A stretch of 64,000 bases of DNA from Enterovibrio calviensis DSM 14347. Its GTDB lineage: Bacteria > Pseudomonadota > Gammaproteobacteria > Enterobacterales > Vibrionaceae. Under the pieces are notes generated by a model. The model did not search any database and was not told the origin of the DNA. It worked only from the letters and a program-made list of their open reading frames with translations. Positions 27,624 through 35,530 of this stretch are shown here, one piece after another (position 1 is the stretch's first letter; each line of letters starts with the position of its first letter). The stretch covers positions 558,001-622,000 of the forward strand of contig NZ_KK211217.1 of the NCBI RefSeq assembly GCF_000621165.1, read 5' to 3'. The translations under genes were made by a program, and so were the position numbers.

Positions 27624-29009
27624 TTAGCGTAATTGCCAAACGCGGTAGGTACGGCCTTTGATTTTGCCTGATGACAGCTTATTCAATGCATGTTTAACCA
27701 CATTGCGTTTCACTGCCACGTATGAGCGGTAATCGGTGACTTTGATTTTGCCAACGTCACAGCCTTGAATGCCGTCATCGCCAGTCAATGCACCCAAAAT
27801 GTCGCCTGGGCGAACTTTGTTTTTCTTGCCAGCTTCGATGTGCAATGTCGTCATCAAAGGGGTGCGTGGCATGTTGTTCATGGCCGAATCGTCTGGAAGC
27901 GCTTCGCCTTTGATATCGTGGTTGAGGTAATCTTCCAGCAATGCAATCTTGTAACCATCGTCGTTGCCGAAGAAGGTGTAAGCTGCGCCTTCACTTCCTG
28001 CGCGACCAGTACGGCCAATACGGTGAATATGGACTTCAGTATCAAAGGCCATGTCGTAGTTGATTACTGCGTCCAGCGCTTCAATATCCAAGCCACGTGC
28101 CGCAACGTCAGTTGCAACCATAACCGTCACGCTCTTGTTAGCGAACTTAAGCAGCATTTGGTCACGGTCACGCTGTTCTAGGTCACCATGAAGGGCAACC
28201 ACAGAGAAACCTTCGTTATCGAGTACTGCTGCTACATCTTTAACGTCACGTTTGGTATTACAAAATACCACGGCGCTTTCTGGTTGGTGCTTAAGTAACA
28301 ACAGTTGAAGGGCATGCATTTTATCTTTGTTGTTTTTGCACTCATAAAAGTGCTGAGAAATGCTGCTGCTGTCGTGGTTTGACTCGACTTTAACCATCAC
28401 TGGTGCTGTCATGATTTGACGGCTGATGCTTTGGATTTGTGTTGGGAACGTCGCACTGAAAAGCAGTGTTTGACGGTTCGCAGGCACGTCTTGGAAAATC
28501 GCATCCAATGCTGGTTGGAAACCCATCTCAAGCATTCTGTCAGCTTCATCAAGAACCAGTGTGTTCACTTCTTCTAGTGACAAACGGCCTTTATCAAGGT
28601 GATCAAGAATACGGCCTGGCGTACCGACAATAATGTGAGCGCCGTGCTCAAGCGAGCCGATCTGTGGTCCCATTGGAACACCACCACACAGTGTCAGTAT
28701 TTTAATGTTGTGGATGCCACGCGCTAACTTGCGAAGTTCAATAGCAACTTGATCTGCCAGTTCGCGTGTTGGACACAAAACCAGTGACTGAACGCGGAAG
28801 CGTTTTACATTAAGGCGATTGAGCAAGCCAAGGCCAAATGCAGCAGTTTTACCTGAGCCTGTTTTACCCTGACCAATAACATCTTTCCCTTCAATAATGG
28901 CTGGAAGGCTTTGTGCTTGGATCGGCGTCATTTCCGTGTAGCCAATATCGGTAAGTGTAGAAAGCAATTCGGCTTTCAACGGTAGGGTAGAGAATGCTTG
29001 TGTGGTCAC
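27624..29009 (-). CDS. dbpA: ATP-dependent RNA helicase DbpA
   Basis: DEAD-box helicase that acts on 23S rRNA during large-subunit assembly. 461 residues: Q motif with MTPIQAQSLP, Walker A GQGKTGSGKTAAF near residue 48, LVLDEADRMLEMGF, SATFP, VATDVAARGLD and HRIGRTGRAG, then the C-terminal RNA-recognition domain specific to DbpA (KKNKVRPGDILGALTGDDG and YRSYVAVKRN), which binds 23S hairpin 92. Ends at a bidirectional terminator. Confidence 0.95.
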   Translation of the reverse strand: MTTQAFSTLPLKAELLSTLTDIGYTEMTPIQAQSLPAIIEGKDVIGQGKTGSGKTAAFGLGLLNRLNVKRFRVQSLVLCPTRELADQVAIELRKLARGIHNIKILTLCGGVPMGPQIGSLEHGAHIIVGTPGRILDHLDKGRLSLEEVNTLVLDEADRMLEMGFQPALDAIFQDVPANRQTLLFSATFPTQIQSISRQIMTAPVMVKVESNHDSSSISQHFYECKNNKDKMHALQLLLLKHQPESAVVFCNTKRDVKDVAAVLDNEGFSVVALHGDLEQRDRDQMLLKFANKSVTVMVATDVAARGLDIEALDAVINYDMAFDTEVHIHRIGRTGRAGSEGAAYTFFGNDDGYKIALLEDYLNHDIKGEALPDDSAMNNMPRTPLMTTLHIEAGKKNKVRPGDILGALTGDDGIQGCDVGKIKVTDYRSYVAVKRNVVKHALNKLSSGKIKGRTYRVWQLR

Positions 29010-29129
29010 AGGAAAATTCCAGAATGTAATGCCAGGGTAATGGCGGATGAAAACAGGGGCAGGACTATATCAGGAATGTTGGCAAACTGCGCAAATTTTA
29101 TGACTGCCTACTTAATCTGAATAGTATAA

Positions 29130-29145
29130 AGCGGCCCGGGCCGCT
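29130..29145 (-). terminator. GC-rich palindrome, possible terminator of the UPF0149 gene
   Basis: AGCGGCCCGGGCCGCT, a perfect 16-bp palindrome that folds to a 6-bp stem with a CCGG loop; the T run on the minus strand is short (TTTAT). It lies between the UPF0149 gene and dbpA. Confidence 0.4.
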
Positions 29146-29202
29146 CTATTATTGGTGCCGTCCGTCAATGTGAGTCATTGCCGTTAGCGATTAGGTTTAA
29201 GC

Positions 29203-29778
29203 TTATAGCTGCTCTACCATTTGGTATCCACGCATGGTCAAACCGCATAGCATGACCGGCATACCGTTGAAGATTTCTTCAAACTGAGCGAGTTCTGCGG
29301 CGCCCAACTCATCCATAGTCGCTAGCGCAGACTCTGGGTCAAACAGTAGGCTGATAGAAAGAAGCACACCACCAAGCAATGCATTTTCAGGCGACTCTTC
29401 CGGCATGATGGTTTCCCAATCATCACGGGCTAACGTCCAGCCTTGAAGCATGCCTTCGCAGTACTCGCGAGTCGCTTGGTTCACAATCTCCGCTTCGCTT
29501 AATGCACAGGCTTCTGGCCACGTCCACTCGTTCGCAAGCAAGGCTTGGCGTTGAGCGTTCCACATGTCAACAATGATACCTGCGTATGCTTCAAGTTGTT
29601 CAGGGTTATTGAACGGCGCTTCATCTTCGCCGCCCCACATAAATGCAAGCCACTCGCTTGGGTCAATCAGGTTAGGCGCTGCAGCCATGGCGGTGACAAA
29701 CCCTTCAGTTTGCTCAGCTGACAGTACAAAAGCCTCTAATCCGTTTTCAGTGATAAATTGCGCTAGCGAGTTAGTCAT
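29203..29778 (-). CDS. UPF0149 family protein (YecA/YgfB-like)
   Basis: 191 residues, acidic, all-helical look. The UPF0149 features are present: SAEQTEGFVTAMAAAPNLI near the N-terminus, PSEWLAFMWGGEDEAPF, and WEACALS-like EWTWPEACALSEAEI, then WTLARDDWETI. Unlike the longer YecA proteins it has no C-terminal SEC-C zinc motif, which would place it with short family members. Function in Vibrionaceae is unknown. GAGAACGAATC lies before its ATG. Confidence 0.85.
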   Translation of the reverse strand: MTNSLAQFITENGLEAFVLSAEQTEGFVTAMAAAPNLIDPSEWLAFMWGGEDEAPFNNPEQLEAYAGIIVDMWNAQRQALLANEWTWPEACALSEAEIVNQATREYCEGMLQGWTLARDDWETIMPEESPENALLGGVLLSISLLFDPESALATMDELGAAELAQFEEIFNGMPVMLCGLTMRGYQMVEQL

Positions 29779-29917
29779 GATTCGTTCTCTGTTCCAGTTT
29801 TGGGCAATATTCTATCAGCCTGAATGATAATGCGAGAGCAAAATGCGTAACGGAACGTTAAAACGACGTAAAGTCGATGGAAAGTTAAACACTTGCGCTC
29901 AATTTCACGATTTATCG

Positions 29918-29946
29918 TTGACCTGATTAGTGTGCTTGCCTATAGT
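29918..29946 (+). promoter_or_regulatory. Promoter of tRNA-Ser copy 1
   Basis: TTGACC (29918-29923), 17-bp spacer, TATAGT (29941-29946), then AGCGCCCCG, a GC-rich discriminator typical of stringently controlled stable-RNA promoters. The tRNA begins 33 bp downstream. Confidence 0.8.
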
Positions 29947-29979
29947 AGCGCCCCGTTGAGACGATAAGTCCAACAAAAC

Positions 29980-30067
29980 GGTGAGTTGTCCGAGTGGCTG
30001 AAGGAGCACGCCTGGAAAGTGTGTATACGGCAACGTATCGAGAGTTCGAATCTCTCACTCACCGCCA
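29980..30067 (+). tRNA. tRNA-Ser (GGA), copy 1
   Basis: 88 bases including encoded CCA. Acceptor stem GGTGAGT/ACTCACC, discriminator G, D arm with CCGAGTGG, anticodon stem CACGC/GTGTG with loop CTGGAAA (anticodon GGA, reads UCC/UCU), a long class II variable arm (TATACGGCAACGTATC) as required for serine tRNAs, and the T-loop TTCGAAT. Followed by a strong terminator. Confidence 0.97.
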
Positions 30068-30073
30068 CATTTT

Positions 30074-30103
30074 AAAACCCGAGCAGAAATGCTCGGGTTT
30101 TTT
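30074..30103 (+). terminator. Terminator of tRNA-Ser copy 1
   Basis: AAAACCCGAGCA-GAAA-TGCTCGGGTTTT, a 12-bp perfect stem with a GAAA tetraloop, then more T. Confidence 0.9.
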
Positions 30104-30245
30104 CGTTATGAGCGATCACTGCCTCGACCTGATATGCGGACGCTGATTTGTTGGCTTTCTGTGAGTCGAATACATTGTGATGTTTTGATGCTGATCGTTA
30201 TTGACCAAATGCCGAGCGAATGAACAATAGATACCGTTCAAAGCA

Positions 30246-30274
30246 TTGACGCTGAAAGGGTAAATAATTATAGT
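30246..30274 (+). promoter_or_regulatory. Promoter of tRNA-Ser copy 2
   Basis: TTGACG (30246-30251), 17-bp spacer, TATAGT (30269-30274), then AGCGCTCCG. The discriminator and following bases match copy 1 closely, while the region from -10 upward differs. Confidence 0.8.
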
Positions 30275-30312
30275 AGCGCTCCGTTGAGACAATAAGTTCA
30301 ACGACAAAATAC

Positions 30313-30400
30313 GGTGAGTTGTCCGAGTGGCTGAAGGAGCACGCCTGGAAAGTGTGTATACGGCAACGTATCGAGAGTTCGAATCTCTCACTCACCGCCA
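30313..30400 (+). tRNA. tRNA-Ser (GGA), copy 2
   Basis: 88 bases, identical to the first copy through the whole tRNA including CCA. It lies 333 bp downstream and has its own promoter and terminator, so the pair is a tandem duplication of a complete single-gene unit rather than a polycistronic array. Confidence 0.97.
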
Positions 30401-30405
30401 CATTC

Positions 30406-30434
30406 AAAACCCTAGCAGAAATGCTGGGGTTTTC
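30406..30434 (+). terminator. Terminator of tRNA-Ser copy 2
   Basis: AAAACCCTAGCA-GAAA-TGCTGGGGTTTT, with a T-G pair in the stem, related to the copy 1 terminator but diverged. Confidence 0.85.
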
Positions 30435-30516
30435 TCGTTTTGGGCTGTGCAGTTTGCGATAGACCGTCGTCCGTCAGTGAGCTGGTTCGTTGAAATGTCT
30501 CTGAGTCAAAAACGCA

Positions 30517-30544
30517 AAAACCCAAGCTTTATGGCTTGGGTTTT
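30517..30544 (-). terminator. Terminator of the micropeptide gene
   Basis: AAAACCCAAGC/GCTTGGGTTTT, an 11-bp perfect stem with T runs on both sides. On the minus strand it lies 74 bp after the stop of the 37-residue gene; on the plus strand it has no obvious gene to serve. Confidence 0.65.
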
Positions 30545-30617
30545 GATTTCAGTCTCTTAATACGACAGCGCATCAATCACTGAATGGTATTGAACCAATA
30601 AGTGGGTTCACTGCGTC

Positions 30618-30731
30618 TTAAAGAACGCCGCCCCAGTACATTGCATTCAACATAGAAAAAGCGACAGTCACGCCCATTAGAACGAAAAGTGGGGTGTACT
30701 TTGACAATTTAGCGATGATCTTGTTTGACAC
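30618..30731 (-). CDS. 37-residue membrane micropeptide, unrecognised
   Basis: Frame GTG at 30731 to TAA at 30618 encoding 37 residues: a basic N-terminus (SNKIIAKLSKYTP), one hydrophobic helix (LFVLMGVTVAFSML) and the tail NAMYWGGVL. AGGATAAACCT gives a good ribosome site, with AGGA 7 bases before the GTG. A TTGATG-N17-CATACT promoter lies upstream and a strong stem-loop terminator downstream, so it looks like a complete one-gene transcription unit. It is too short for ordinary gene callers. I do not recognise the family; small single-helix proteins of this kind often bind larger membrane complexes. Confidence 0.6.
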   Translation of the reverse strand: MSNKIIAKLSKYTPLFVLMGVTVAFSMLNAMYWGGVL

Positions 30732-30762
30732 AGGTTTATCCTATTGGTGAAAATTTGTGCAA

Positions 30763-30791
30763 AGTATGCATTTTTCTGTGATGTTCATCAA
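30763..30791 (-). promoter_or_regulatory. Probable promoter of the micropeptide gene
   Basis: Minus strand: TTGATG (30791-30786), 17-bp spacer, CATACT (30768-30763). About 30 bp to the GTG start. Confidence 0.5.
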
Positions 30792-30866
30792 TAGTGGTTT
30801 TACGAATATTTCACTGAAAAGTGGAAAGAGAAATGCACAATAAAAAACATCGTTCAAAATTAAGAT

Positions 30867-30892
30867 GTTAAAAAAGGGCGAAGCCGCCCTTT
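30867..30892 (-). terminator. Terminator after ppaC
   Basis: On the minus strand, AAAGGGCG/CGCCCTTT stem with a GCTT loop, followed by six T, 23 bp past the ppaC stop. Confidence 0.85.
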
Positions 30893-30914
30893 ATTCTTAA
30901 TCTAAGAAAAAAAC

Positions 30915-31835
30915 TTAGTTGAAGCTGTCTTGAAGCGGCGGAACAACCTGCTTCTTGCGGCTCAATACACCGTCAAGCCATACACGGCCATTCTCAGTGT
31001 CTTGACCGTAAGCGCGTTCAATAATGGTAACATCATCAGAAACAACCAGAAGCTCAGAGCCTTCTTTCATGATGTCTGTGAGTAGAAGCATCACAGAGTG
31101 ACGTTGGCCTTCTTCTTTTAGTGCTGCGATATCAGCTTCCAATTCTGCTTTGATTTCGTCAAACACAGACAGGTCAACCACTTCAAGTTGGCCGATACCG
31201 ACAAGGTTACCGTTCATGTTGAAGTCTTTGAAATCACGCATAACAAGGTCACGCGCAGGCGTGCCAGCTACAGCAGATTTCACATTGAACATATCCATGC
31301 CAAGTGCTTGCACGTCTTCGATGCCTGCGATTTTCGCAAGATCTTCAACACAACGGATGTCTGCAGTGGTGCAGGTTGGTGATTTGAAGATCACGGTGTC
31401 GCTTAGGATTGCGCAAAGCATAATGCCAGCGATATCTTTTGGAATAGCAACGCCGTAGAAGTCATACATCATTTTGATGACGGTGTTTGAACAGCCTACT
31501 GGGCGAATCCAACACTCTAGTGGGGTAGACGTCGTAAGGTCACCCAGTTTGTGGTGATCAACGATACCGACAATGGTTGCTTCCGCAATATCGTCAGGTG
31601 CTTGAGTCAGTTCAGAGTGGTCAACGATGTAAACCTCTTCGCCCGCGTAGCTAAGTTTTAGCTCAGGTGCTTCAAAGCCAAAGCGCTCTAGGATAAACGC
31701 GGTTTCAGGTGAAAGTTCACCTAAACGTGCAGCGATAGCTGGCTCATCAATTTGGTTTTTCAGGTACGCAAGTGCAATGGCACCGCAGATTGAATCTGAA
31801 TCAGGGATTTTATGTCCCACAACATACATTGGCAT
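30915..31835 (-). CDS. ppaC: Manganese-dependent inorganic pyrophosphatase
   Basis: Hydrolyses pyrophosphate to phosphate in the cytoplasm. 306 residues, family II (DHH superfamily). Metal ligands are visible in VVGHKIPDSDSICGA at the start, IVDHSE near residue 71, and the DHH signature IVDHHKLGD near 91-99. The C-terminal DHHA2 domain ends in WLDGVLSRKKQVVPPL with the substrate-binding SRKKQ. Vibrionaceae often carry this family II enzyme. Single-gene unit. Confidence 0.95.
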   Translation of the reverse strand: MPMYVVGHKIPDSDSICGAIALAYLKNQIDEPAIAARLGELSPETAFILERFGFEAPELKLSYAGEEVYIVDHSELTQAPDDIAEATIVGIVDHHKLGDLTTSTPLECWIRPVGCSNTVIKMMYDFYGVAIPKDIAGIMLCAILSDTVIFKSPTCTTADIRCVEDLAKIAGIEDVQALGMDMFNVKSAVAGTPARDLVMRDFKDFNMNGNLVGIGQLEVVDLSVFDEIKAELEADIAALKEEGQRHSVMLLLTDIMKEGSELLVVSDDVTIIERAYGQDTENGRVWLDGVLSRKKQVVPPLQDSFN

Positions 31836-31977
31836 AGTTGGCTCTCGTCATGCTCACATTTGAATTTTTGCGCATTTTACCAGAGTGTCCCTAAATGTAC
31901 ATTGGCCCTTTGGGATAGAAAGATGGCAAAAGGCTAATGTTCATAAAAGGTTGAAGTCGGCGCACAATTATTATGTA

Positions 31978-32469
31978 TTAAAGTGGGAGAATGATGCCGA
32001 CATTGATCTGAGGGGCCAAACCGCTTGGCAAGTAGGTCTCTTGATGTCGAAAGTAATTCAGCTCAAGCCCATATCTCACTTTGATCGGTAAGTTGTAGTC
32101 AAACACCAGCGCAGCAGCCACGCTCGGTCCATAGGCTTTGAGATCTTCACGATCTCTACTGAAGTAATTGCGGCTCCCTTTATATTCAGCGAGGCCTGCC
32201 TCCATTTGCACAGAATATGCCTGATGCTTCTTCTCTTCATATTGAACGCCGACGCGATAGTGTTTGATGGATTCCTTGTCAGAAAACCAGTGAGAGTCTG
32301 AAATTCCAAAGCTGCCATAAACGGCCTCAAAGCCCATGACATCTTGGACACCCAGCTGTGCGCCAATCCCCCACTGCATGCCTAATTTGAGGTCAGGAGA
32401 AAAGTGAACATCTGCTGTGGCTGCGCTGCTCGCTAACAGGGCCATTGCACAAAGTGATTTTTTTATCAT
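31978..32469 (-). CDS. Small exported outer-membrane barrel protein (second of pair)
   Basis: 163 residues with a signal peptide (MIKKSLCAMALLASSAATA, cut near residue 19). The mature part alternates glycine and aromatic residues in short strands and ends NVGIILPL. The size fits an eight-stranded barrel. It starts 24 bp after the related barrel gene 32494-33054 and is probably cotranscribed. No specific family is recognised. Confidence 0.65.
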   Translation of the reverse strand: MIKKSLCAMALLASSAATADVHFSPDLKLGMQWGIGAQLGVQDVMGFEAVYGSFGISDSHWFSDKESIKHYRVGVQYEEKKHQAYSVQMEAGLAEYKGSRNYFSRDREDLKAYGPSVAAALVFDYNLPIKVRYGLELNYFRHQETYLPSGLAPQINVGIILPL

Positions 32470-32493
32470 TAGGTCATTCCTGAAAGCTGAGGG

Positions 32494-33054
32494 TTAAAAC
32501 TTATAGCCAACGGTGAAAGAGAACTGATCGGTATACGCGTCATCAAGCAGGTAATCGAGTCGCAGGTCGGCATAGAGGCCTTGAGCTAATGTTCCTCTGA
32601 CACCGAAGCCAAAGTAAGGCGTTGATTCTTTGTAGGAGTGAGATGACGTGTTGCCATCACCGAGATGGATATCGAGCTTATCTTTGTAACTCGCAAAACC
32701 TAGGGCGCCATAAGGCTTAATAGCAAAATTGTTCTGCTGGAAGGTGTATCCAATGTCAGTGTCAAATTTGAATGTATTCGTGCTGATATCTGCGCCAACG
32801 CGTTGTGAATTGAAGTAGTGCTGAACACCGTCACTGGTGTTGCTATAGGAAAGGTTTACGCCAACAATTTTGTTGATATCGTAGCCGTACTCAAGTTTGA
32901 AGCCAGACCCCCAATCAACACGCTCTCCCTGTGTATTTTCGATGTCGGTCGACACAAAACCGATGCCAACGCGATGACCTGAAAAATCATCAGCGACAAC
33001 GGTGAAAGGAAGTAGAACTAGGGAAAGGGTTGTGGCGATTAGTTTACGTTTCAT
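32494..33054 (-). CDS. Outer-membrane beta-barrel protein (OmpA/OmpX-like size)
   Basis: 186 residues. Signal peptide ends LPFTVVA near residue 21. About eight amphipathic strands follow, with GSGFKLEYGYDINKIVGVNLSY-type patterns, and the C-terminus FSFTVGYKF ends in Phe, the BAM recognition signature. The best general match is the outer membrane beta-barrel superfamily that includes OmpX and opacity-like proteins. First of a two-gene unit; the 266-bp repeat element lies 40 bp upstream of its start. Confidence 0.72.
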   Translation of the reverse strand: MKRKLIATTLSLVLLPFTVVADDFSGHRVGIGFVSTDIENTQGERVDWGSGFKLEYGYDINKIVGVNLSYSNTSDGVQHYFNSQRVGADISTNTFKFDTDIGYTFQQNNFAIKPYGALGFASYKDKLDIHLGDGNTSSHSYKESTPYFGFGVRGTLAQGLYADLRLDYLLDDAYTDQFSFTVGYKF

Positions 33055-33093
33055 GAGTGCTCTCTATTCGTTAAAGAGCGTCCCTGCTGTTTA

Positions 33094-33359
33094 TATACCC
33101 AAGTAACCTGAAGATGCAGGATTCAGCGAGCTTTACTGACGTTATGATCAAGGCGTCCCTTTGCCGATGTAGTGATCTCCATCAAAAAGGGACAACACCG
33201 AGCATGGCGTCAGTAAACTCGCCCGAAGGGAGGCCATCAGAGCGTCCACTTCATCGTCAAATTCCTGTGAAATAGAATGACTATTCCTACAAGAATTTGC
33301 CTCGAATTGAACACTCTGATGGCCTCTGAAATCGAGCATCTTCAGGTTGCTTGGGTATA
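33094..33359. repeat. 266-bp structured repeat element, possible non-autonomous mobile element
   Basis: Terminal inverted repeats of 24 bp differing at one position (left 33094-33117, right 33336-33359; ends TATACCCAAG and CTTGGGTATA). Inside are two nested hairpins. Arm A pairs 33127-33141 with 33208-33221 and holds GTCCCTTT/AAAGGGAC (33155-33162 with 33186-33193) and GATG/CATC. Arm B pairs GAGGCCATCAGAG (33230-33242) with CTCTGATGGCCTC (33314-33326) and holds a near-perfect 18-bp hairpin (33258-33299). The whole can fold as a three-way junction. No transposase frame. Shorter relatives lie at 9399, 25361 and 42771. Confidence 0.85.
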
Positions 33360-33444
33360 CGCCTTTTCCTGTTGGCAAAGCAATATTAGAGATGTTGACT
33401 CATGAGGTGTAATTAGGGCTGTTTATCTCCGCAATAAGCGTTGC

Positions 33445-34371
33445 TTATTGGATGATTTGTTTGAGTTCCTCCTCAATAAGACCGTTAATCCATTGAGTTA
33501 GCGAATCGTTGCTATTGCGTTGATGAATATAGCTCTTGAGCGCGTAATTAAGTTCAAAGTCTTGTGTGTCGATATTTATGCGCCGAAGTGAGGGATAGTT
33601 ACTAAAGGGGAATAAGTTACTTGTTGCAAAGAACATGTCGGTTTTTTGAATAACATCCACAATGGCCATGGGGTAGGCTGAACGAAATCCGATTTTGTAG
33701 GGAAGTGATAGAGCCTGCATTTTTTTAGCGGCTAAAGGCATATCTTCGCTCCAGCCTGGAATGATCAAAGAGGCTAATTCATAGGCGGAATATTCTTGCG
33801 GTGTTGCAGAGTCACCTTGGAGTGGGTGGTCGCGTCTAACAGCACAACAAGCAGTGACGCTTGCGATTTCAATCGCCCTGATGTGTTTTGGTATTCGCTC
33901 ATCCACGTATGAAATACCTGCAAGCAGAAGGCCGCTTTCGATGTCTTCGAATGTTGTCGAGGACCAATTGACGATTTCTACTTCTAGGTTGGGTGCTTTC
34001 TTTTGTAGTTCGAGAATGAATGTACCAGCAAGGCTGATCATGACGAGTGGAGCGAGGGCAATTCGAACTTTCTTGGTTTCAGTTAGAGGGTCAAAATTAT
34101 CTAATTCATTCAGTGCTGATTGCATGCTGTTCAAAGAGGGAATCACTTTCTTTGCGATTTCTTCTGCAACCGGGGTAGGTTGTAAACCCGCAGGGACTTT
34201 GACGAAAAGATCATCTTTGAAGAAATGGCGCAGTTTCTTGAGGTTCTGACTGATTGCAGGTTGAGTGACATAGAGCCTTTCAGCTGCTTTTCTGGTATTT
34301 CGCTCTTGAAATAACACGAGGAAAACACGCAGTAGATTCAAGTCAATAGTGTTGAAAATATCTCGAGACAT
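33445..34371 (-). CDS. LysR family transcriptional regulator
   Basis: 308 residues. N-terminal winged helix-turn-helix at about 9-68 (LNLLRVFLVLFQERNTRKAAERLYVTQPAI region, with TQPAISQNLKKLR as the recognition helix), then an effector-binding domain of the usual length. It is not divergent from an obvious target gene: the flanks are the repeat element and a same-strand hypothetical gene, so its regulon is unclear. A few bases of A+T-rich sequence run through the N-terminal part. Confidence 0.92.
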   Translation of the reverse strand: MSRDIFNTIDLNLLRVFLVLFQERNTRKAAERLYVTQPAISQNLKKLRHFFKDDLFVKVPAGLQPTPVAEEIAKKVIPSLNSMQSALNELDNFDPLTETKKVRIALAPLVMISLAGTFILELQKKAPNLEVEIVNWSSTTFEDIESGLLLAGISYVDERIPKHIRAIEIASVTACCAVRRDHPLQGDSATPQEYSAYELASLIIPGWSEDMPLAAKKMQALSLPYKIGFRSAYPMAIVDVIQKTDMFFATSNLFPFSNYPSLRRINIDTQDFELNYALKSYIHQRNSNDSLTQWINGLIEEELKQIIQ

Positions 34372-34446
34372 GCTGGCTCTTAGTCGCTGAATTAACTAAT
34401 GCCATTATGTAGAACAATAGAGATATGCTCCAGAGTAACAACAAAA

Positions 34447-34470
34447 AAAATGCGCTGCCAAGGCAGCGCT
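34447..34470 (-). terminator. Terminator after the 100-residue hypothetical gene
   Basis: Minus strand: GCGCTGCC-TT-GGCAGCGC followed by A and eight T, 30 bp after the stop at 34500. Confidence 0.85.
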
Positions 34471-34499
34471 GGAAGAGGCATGGCTATTGCTACTTTTTG

Positions 34500-34802
34500 T
34501 TATAAATCTCTCATGAGTATTTCTAGTTCTTCTGTTGCTTGCTCTATGAGGTTTTCTAACTCTTGTGCATCATCGTTGGCAAGCGGCAGTTGCCAGTGGA
34601 CGGGTTTACCATTTGACGTGTGTTTGCCAACCAATTTGGTCACTCTTCCGCTGCGTTCAAATCTAAGGTGTTCAAACTCTGCAGCGTGACATTGGTGTTT
34701 TTCTACGATTTCCACTTCGAGTGTTCCTGTTGGGATTACATGAACATTTGCGTGAAGTTGTTTAGTGTCTTTCAATAGGTAGTTTCTGCGTCTTGCCAAC
34801 AT
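34500..34802 (-). CDS. Hypothetical 100-residue protein
   Basis: A small soluble protein, no signal or membrane segment. The ATG at 34802 has AGAGGGA about 7 bases ahead. The N-terminal half looks strand-rich with paired His (EKHQCHAAEFEHLRFE), the C-terminal half is an acidic helix (DDAQELENLIEQATEELEILM). I do not recognise it. It has its own terminator and lies between LysR and MarR regulators, all on the minus strand. Confidence 0.6.
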   Translation of the reverse strand: MLARRRNYLLKDTKQLHANVHVIPTGTLEVEIVEKHQCHAAEFEHLRFERSGRVTKLVGKHTSNGKPVHWQLPLANDDAQELENLIEQATEELEILMRDL

Positions 34803-35057
34803 GTGTTGTCCCTCTGTGCGTCATCTCCTCACCACTCATTGAGTGTAGACAACAAGATGCATAAAGATCGAAGCGCTTTTGCCAAAAAGTACTAAAAATG
34901 AGGCAAAACTATGATGCGTAAATGAAACTTTTTTCACGTATTTAATACGGTATTGTTAAGCAGGTGATGAAGGCGAGAACCACATTGTTTGATGCATTGG
35001 GTTGCATTTTGGTCGGAACAGAAACGGAAGGCTTTGGCTATTTTCGCTAGTGAGATA

Positions 35058-35085
35058 AAAGAAAGCCTGACGTAAAGTCAGGCTT
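35058..35085 (-). terminator. Terminator after marR-like gene
   Basis: Minus strand: AAGCCTGAC-TTTAC-GTCAGGCTT followed by TCTTTTAT, directly after the stop at 35093. Confidence 0.8.
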
Positions 35086-35092
35086 GTATGCG

Positions 35093-35530
35093 TTACATCA
35101 CGCTGGCAATTCTCTGCAGTGATGTCTGTATCGTGTACATTTCTTCTTGCGAAAATAGATTGCTAACGAGTTCTCTATTGAAGTGTTCTGTCTGCTCTAA
35201 TTGTTCTGACATTGATAGACCTTTATCTGTCAATGTTAGGATTTTTGAACGTCGGTCATTCAAGTCATCGCGTCGTAGGATGTAACCTTCCATTACGAGA
35301 CTTTGAACAATGCGGCTGACTTTCGATTTCTCACTCGCTAGATACGGCATGCCCATCAAATCACCTTGGCGAAGCTCGTTCTCTTTGGAGATAGCCATGA
35401 TGGTGATTGCTTGCTCAGAACTGATACAAATACCTTTGCTCTCAAGCCAGTCTTGCGCTCGTTTTTCAGATTTAAGGGCAATAAGCCGGCATAAAGAGCT
35501 GAGCTCCGATTGAATATACACGATAGTCAC
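35093..35530 (-). CDS. MarR family transcriptional regulator
   Basis: 145 residues with the MarR winged-helix layout: ITIMAISKENELRQGDLMGMPYLASEKSKVSRIVQ covers the HTH, and the wing is LVMEGYILRRDDLNDRRSKILTLTDKG with the family DxRS motif (DRRS). The start is a GTG at 35530 lying inside a perfect GATAGT-C-ACTATC palindrome, a candidate autoregulatory operator. A second in-frame GTG follows 3 codons later. The neighbours do not show an obvious target. Confidence 0.9.
   Translation of the reverse strand: MTIVYIQSELSSLCRLIALKSEKRAQDWLESKGICISSEQAITIMAISKENELRQGDLMGMPYLASEKSKVSRIVQSLVMEGYILRRDDLNDRRSKILTLTDKGLSMSEQLEQTEHFNRELVSNLFSQEEMYTIQTSLQRIASVM

Noticed and set aside
29130-29145. GC-rich 16-bp palindrome as a restriction or protein-binding hotspot
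   Set aside because: More simply a weak terminator between the UPF0149 gene and dbpA; no partner site was seen nearby.
29980-30400. tRNA-Ser pair as a phage or island attachment site
   Set aside because: No integrase, no direct repeat of a tRNA 3' end other than the full duplicated gene, and the flanks are housekeeping genes.
30438-30516. A third tRNA or small RNA upstream of the terminator at 30517
   Set aside because: No tRNA-like acceptor/anticodon pairs and no promoter could be found on the plus strand; the terminator fits the minus-strand micropeptide gene better.
33148-33378. 76-residue minus-strand frame across the repeat element
   Set aside because: It lies inside the inverted-repeat element and its bases are explained by the hairpin arms; such frames are often called in repeats and are not supported as genes.
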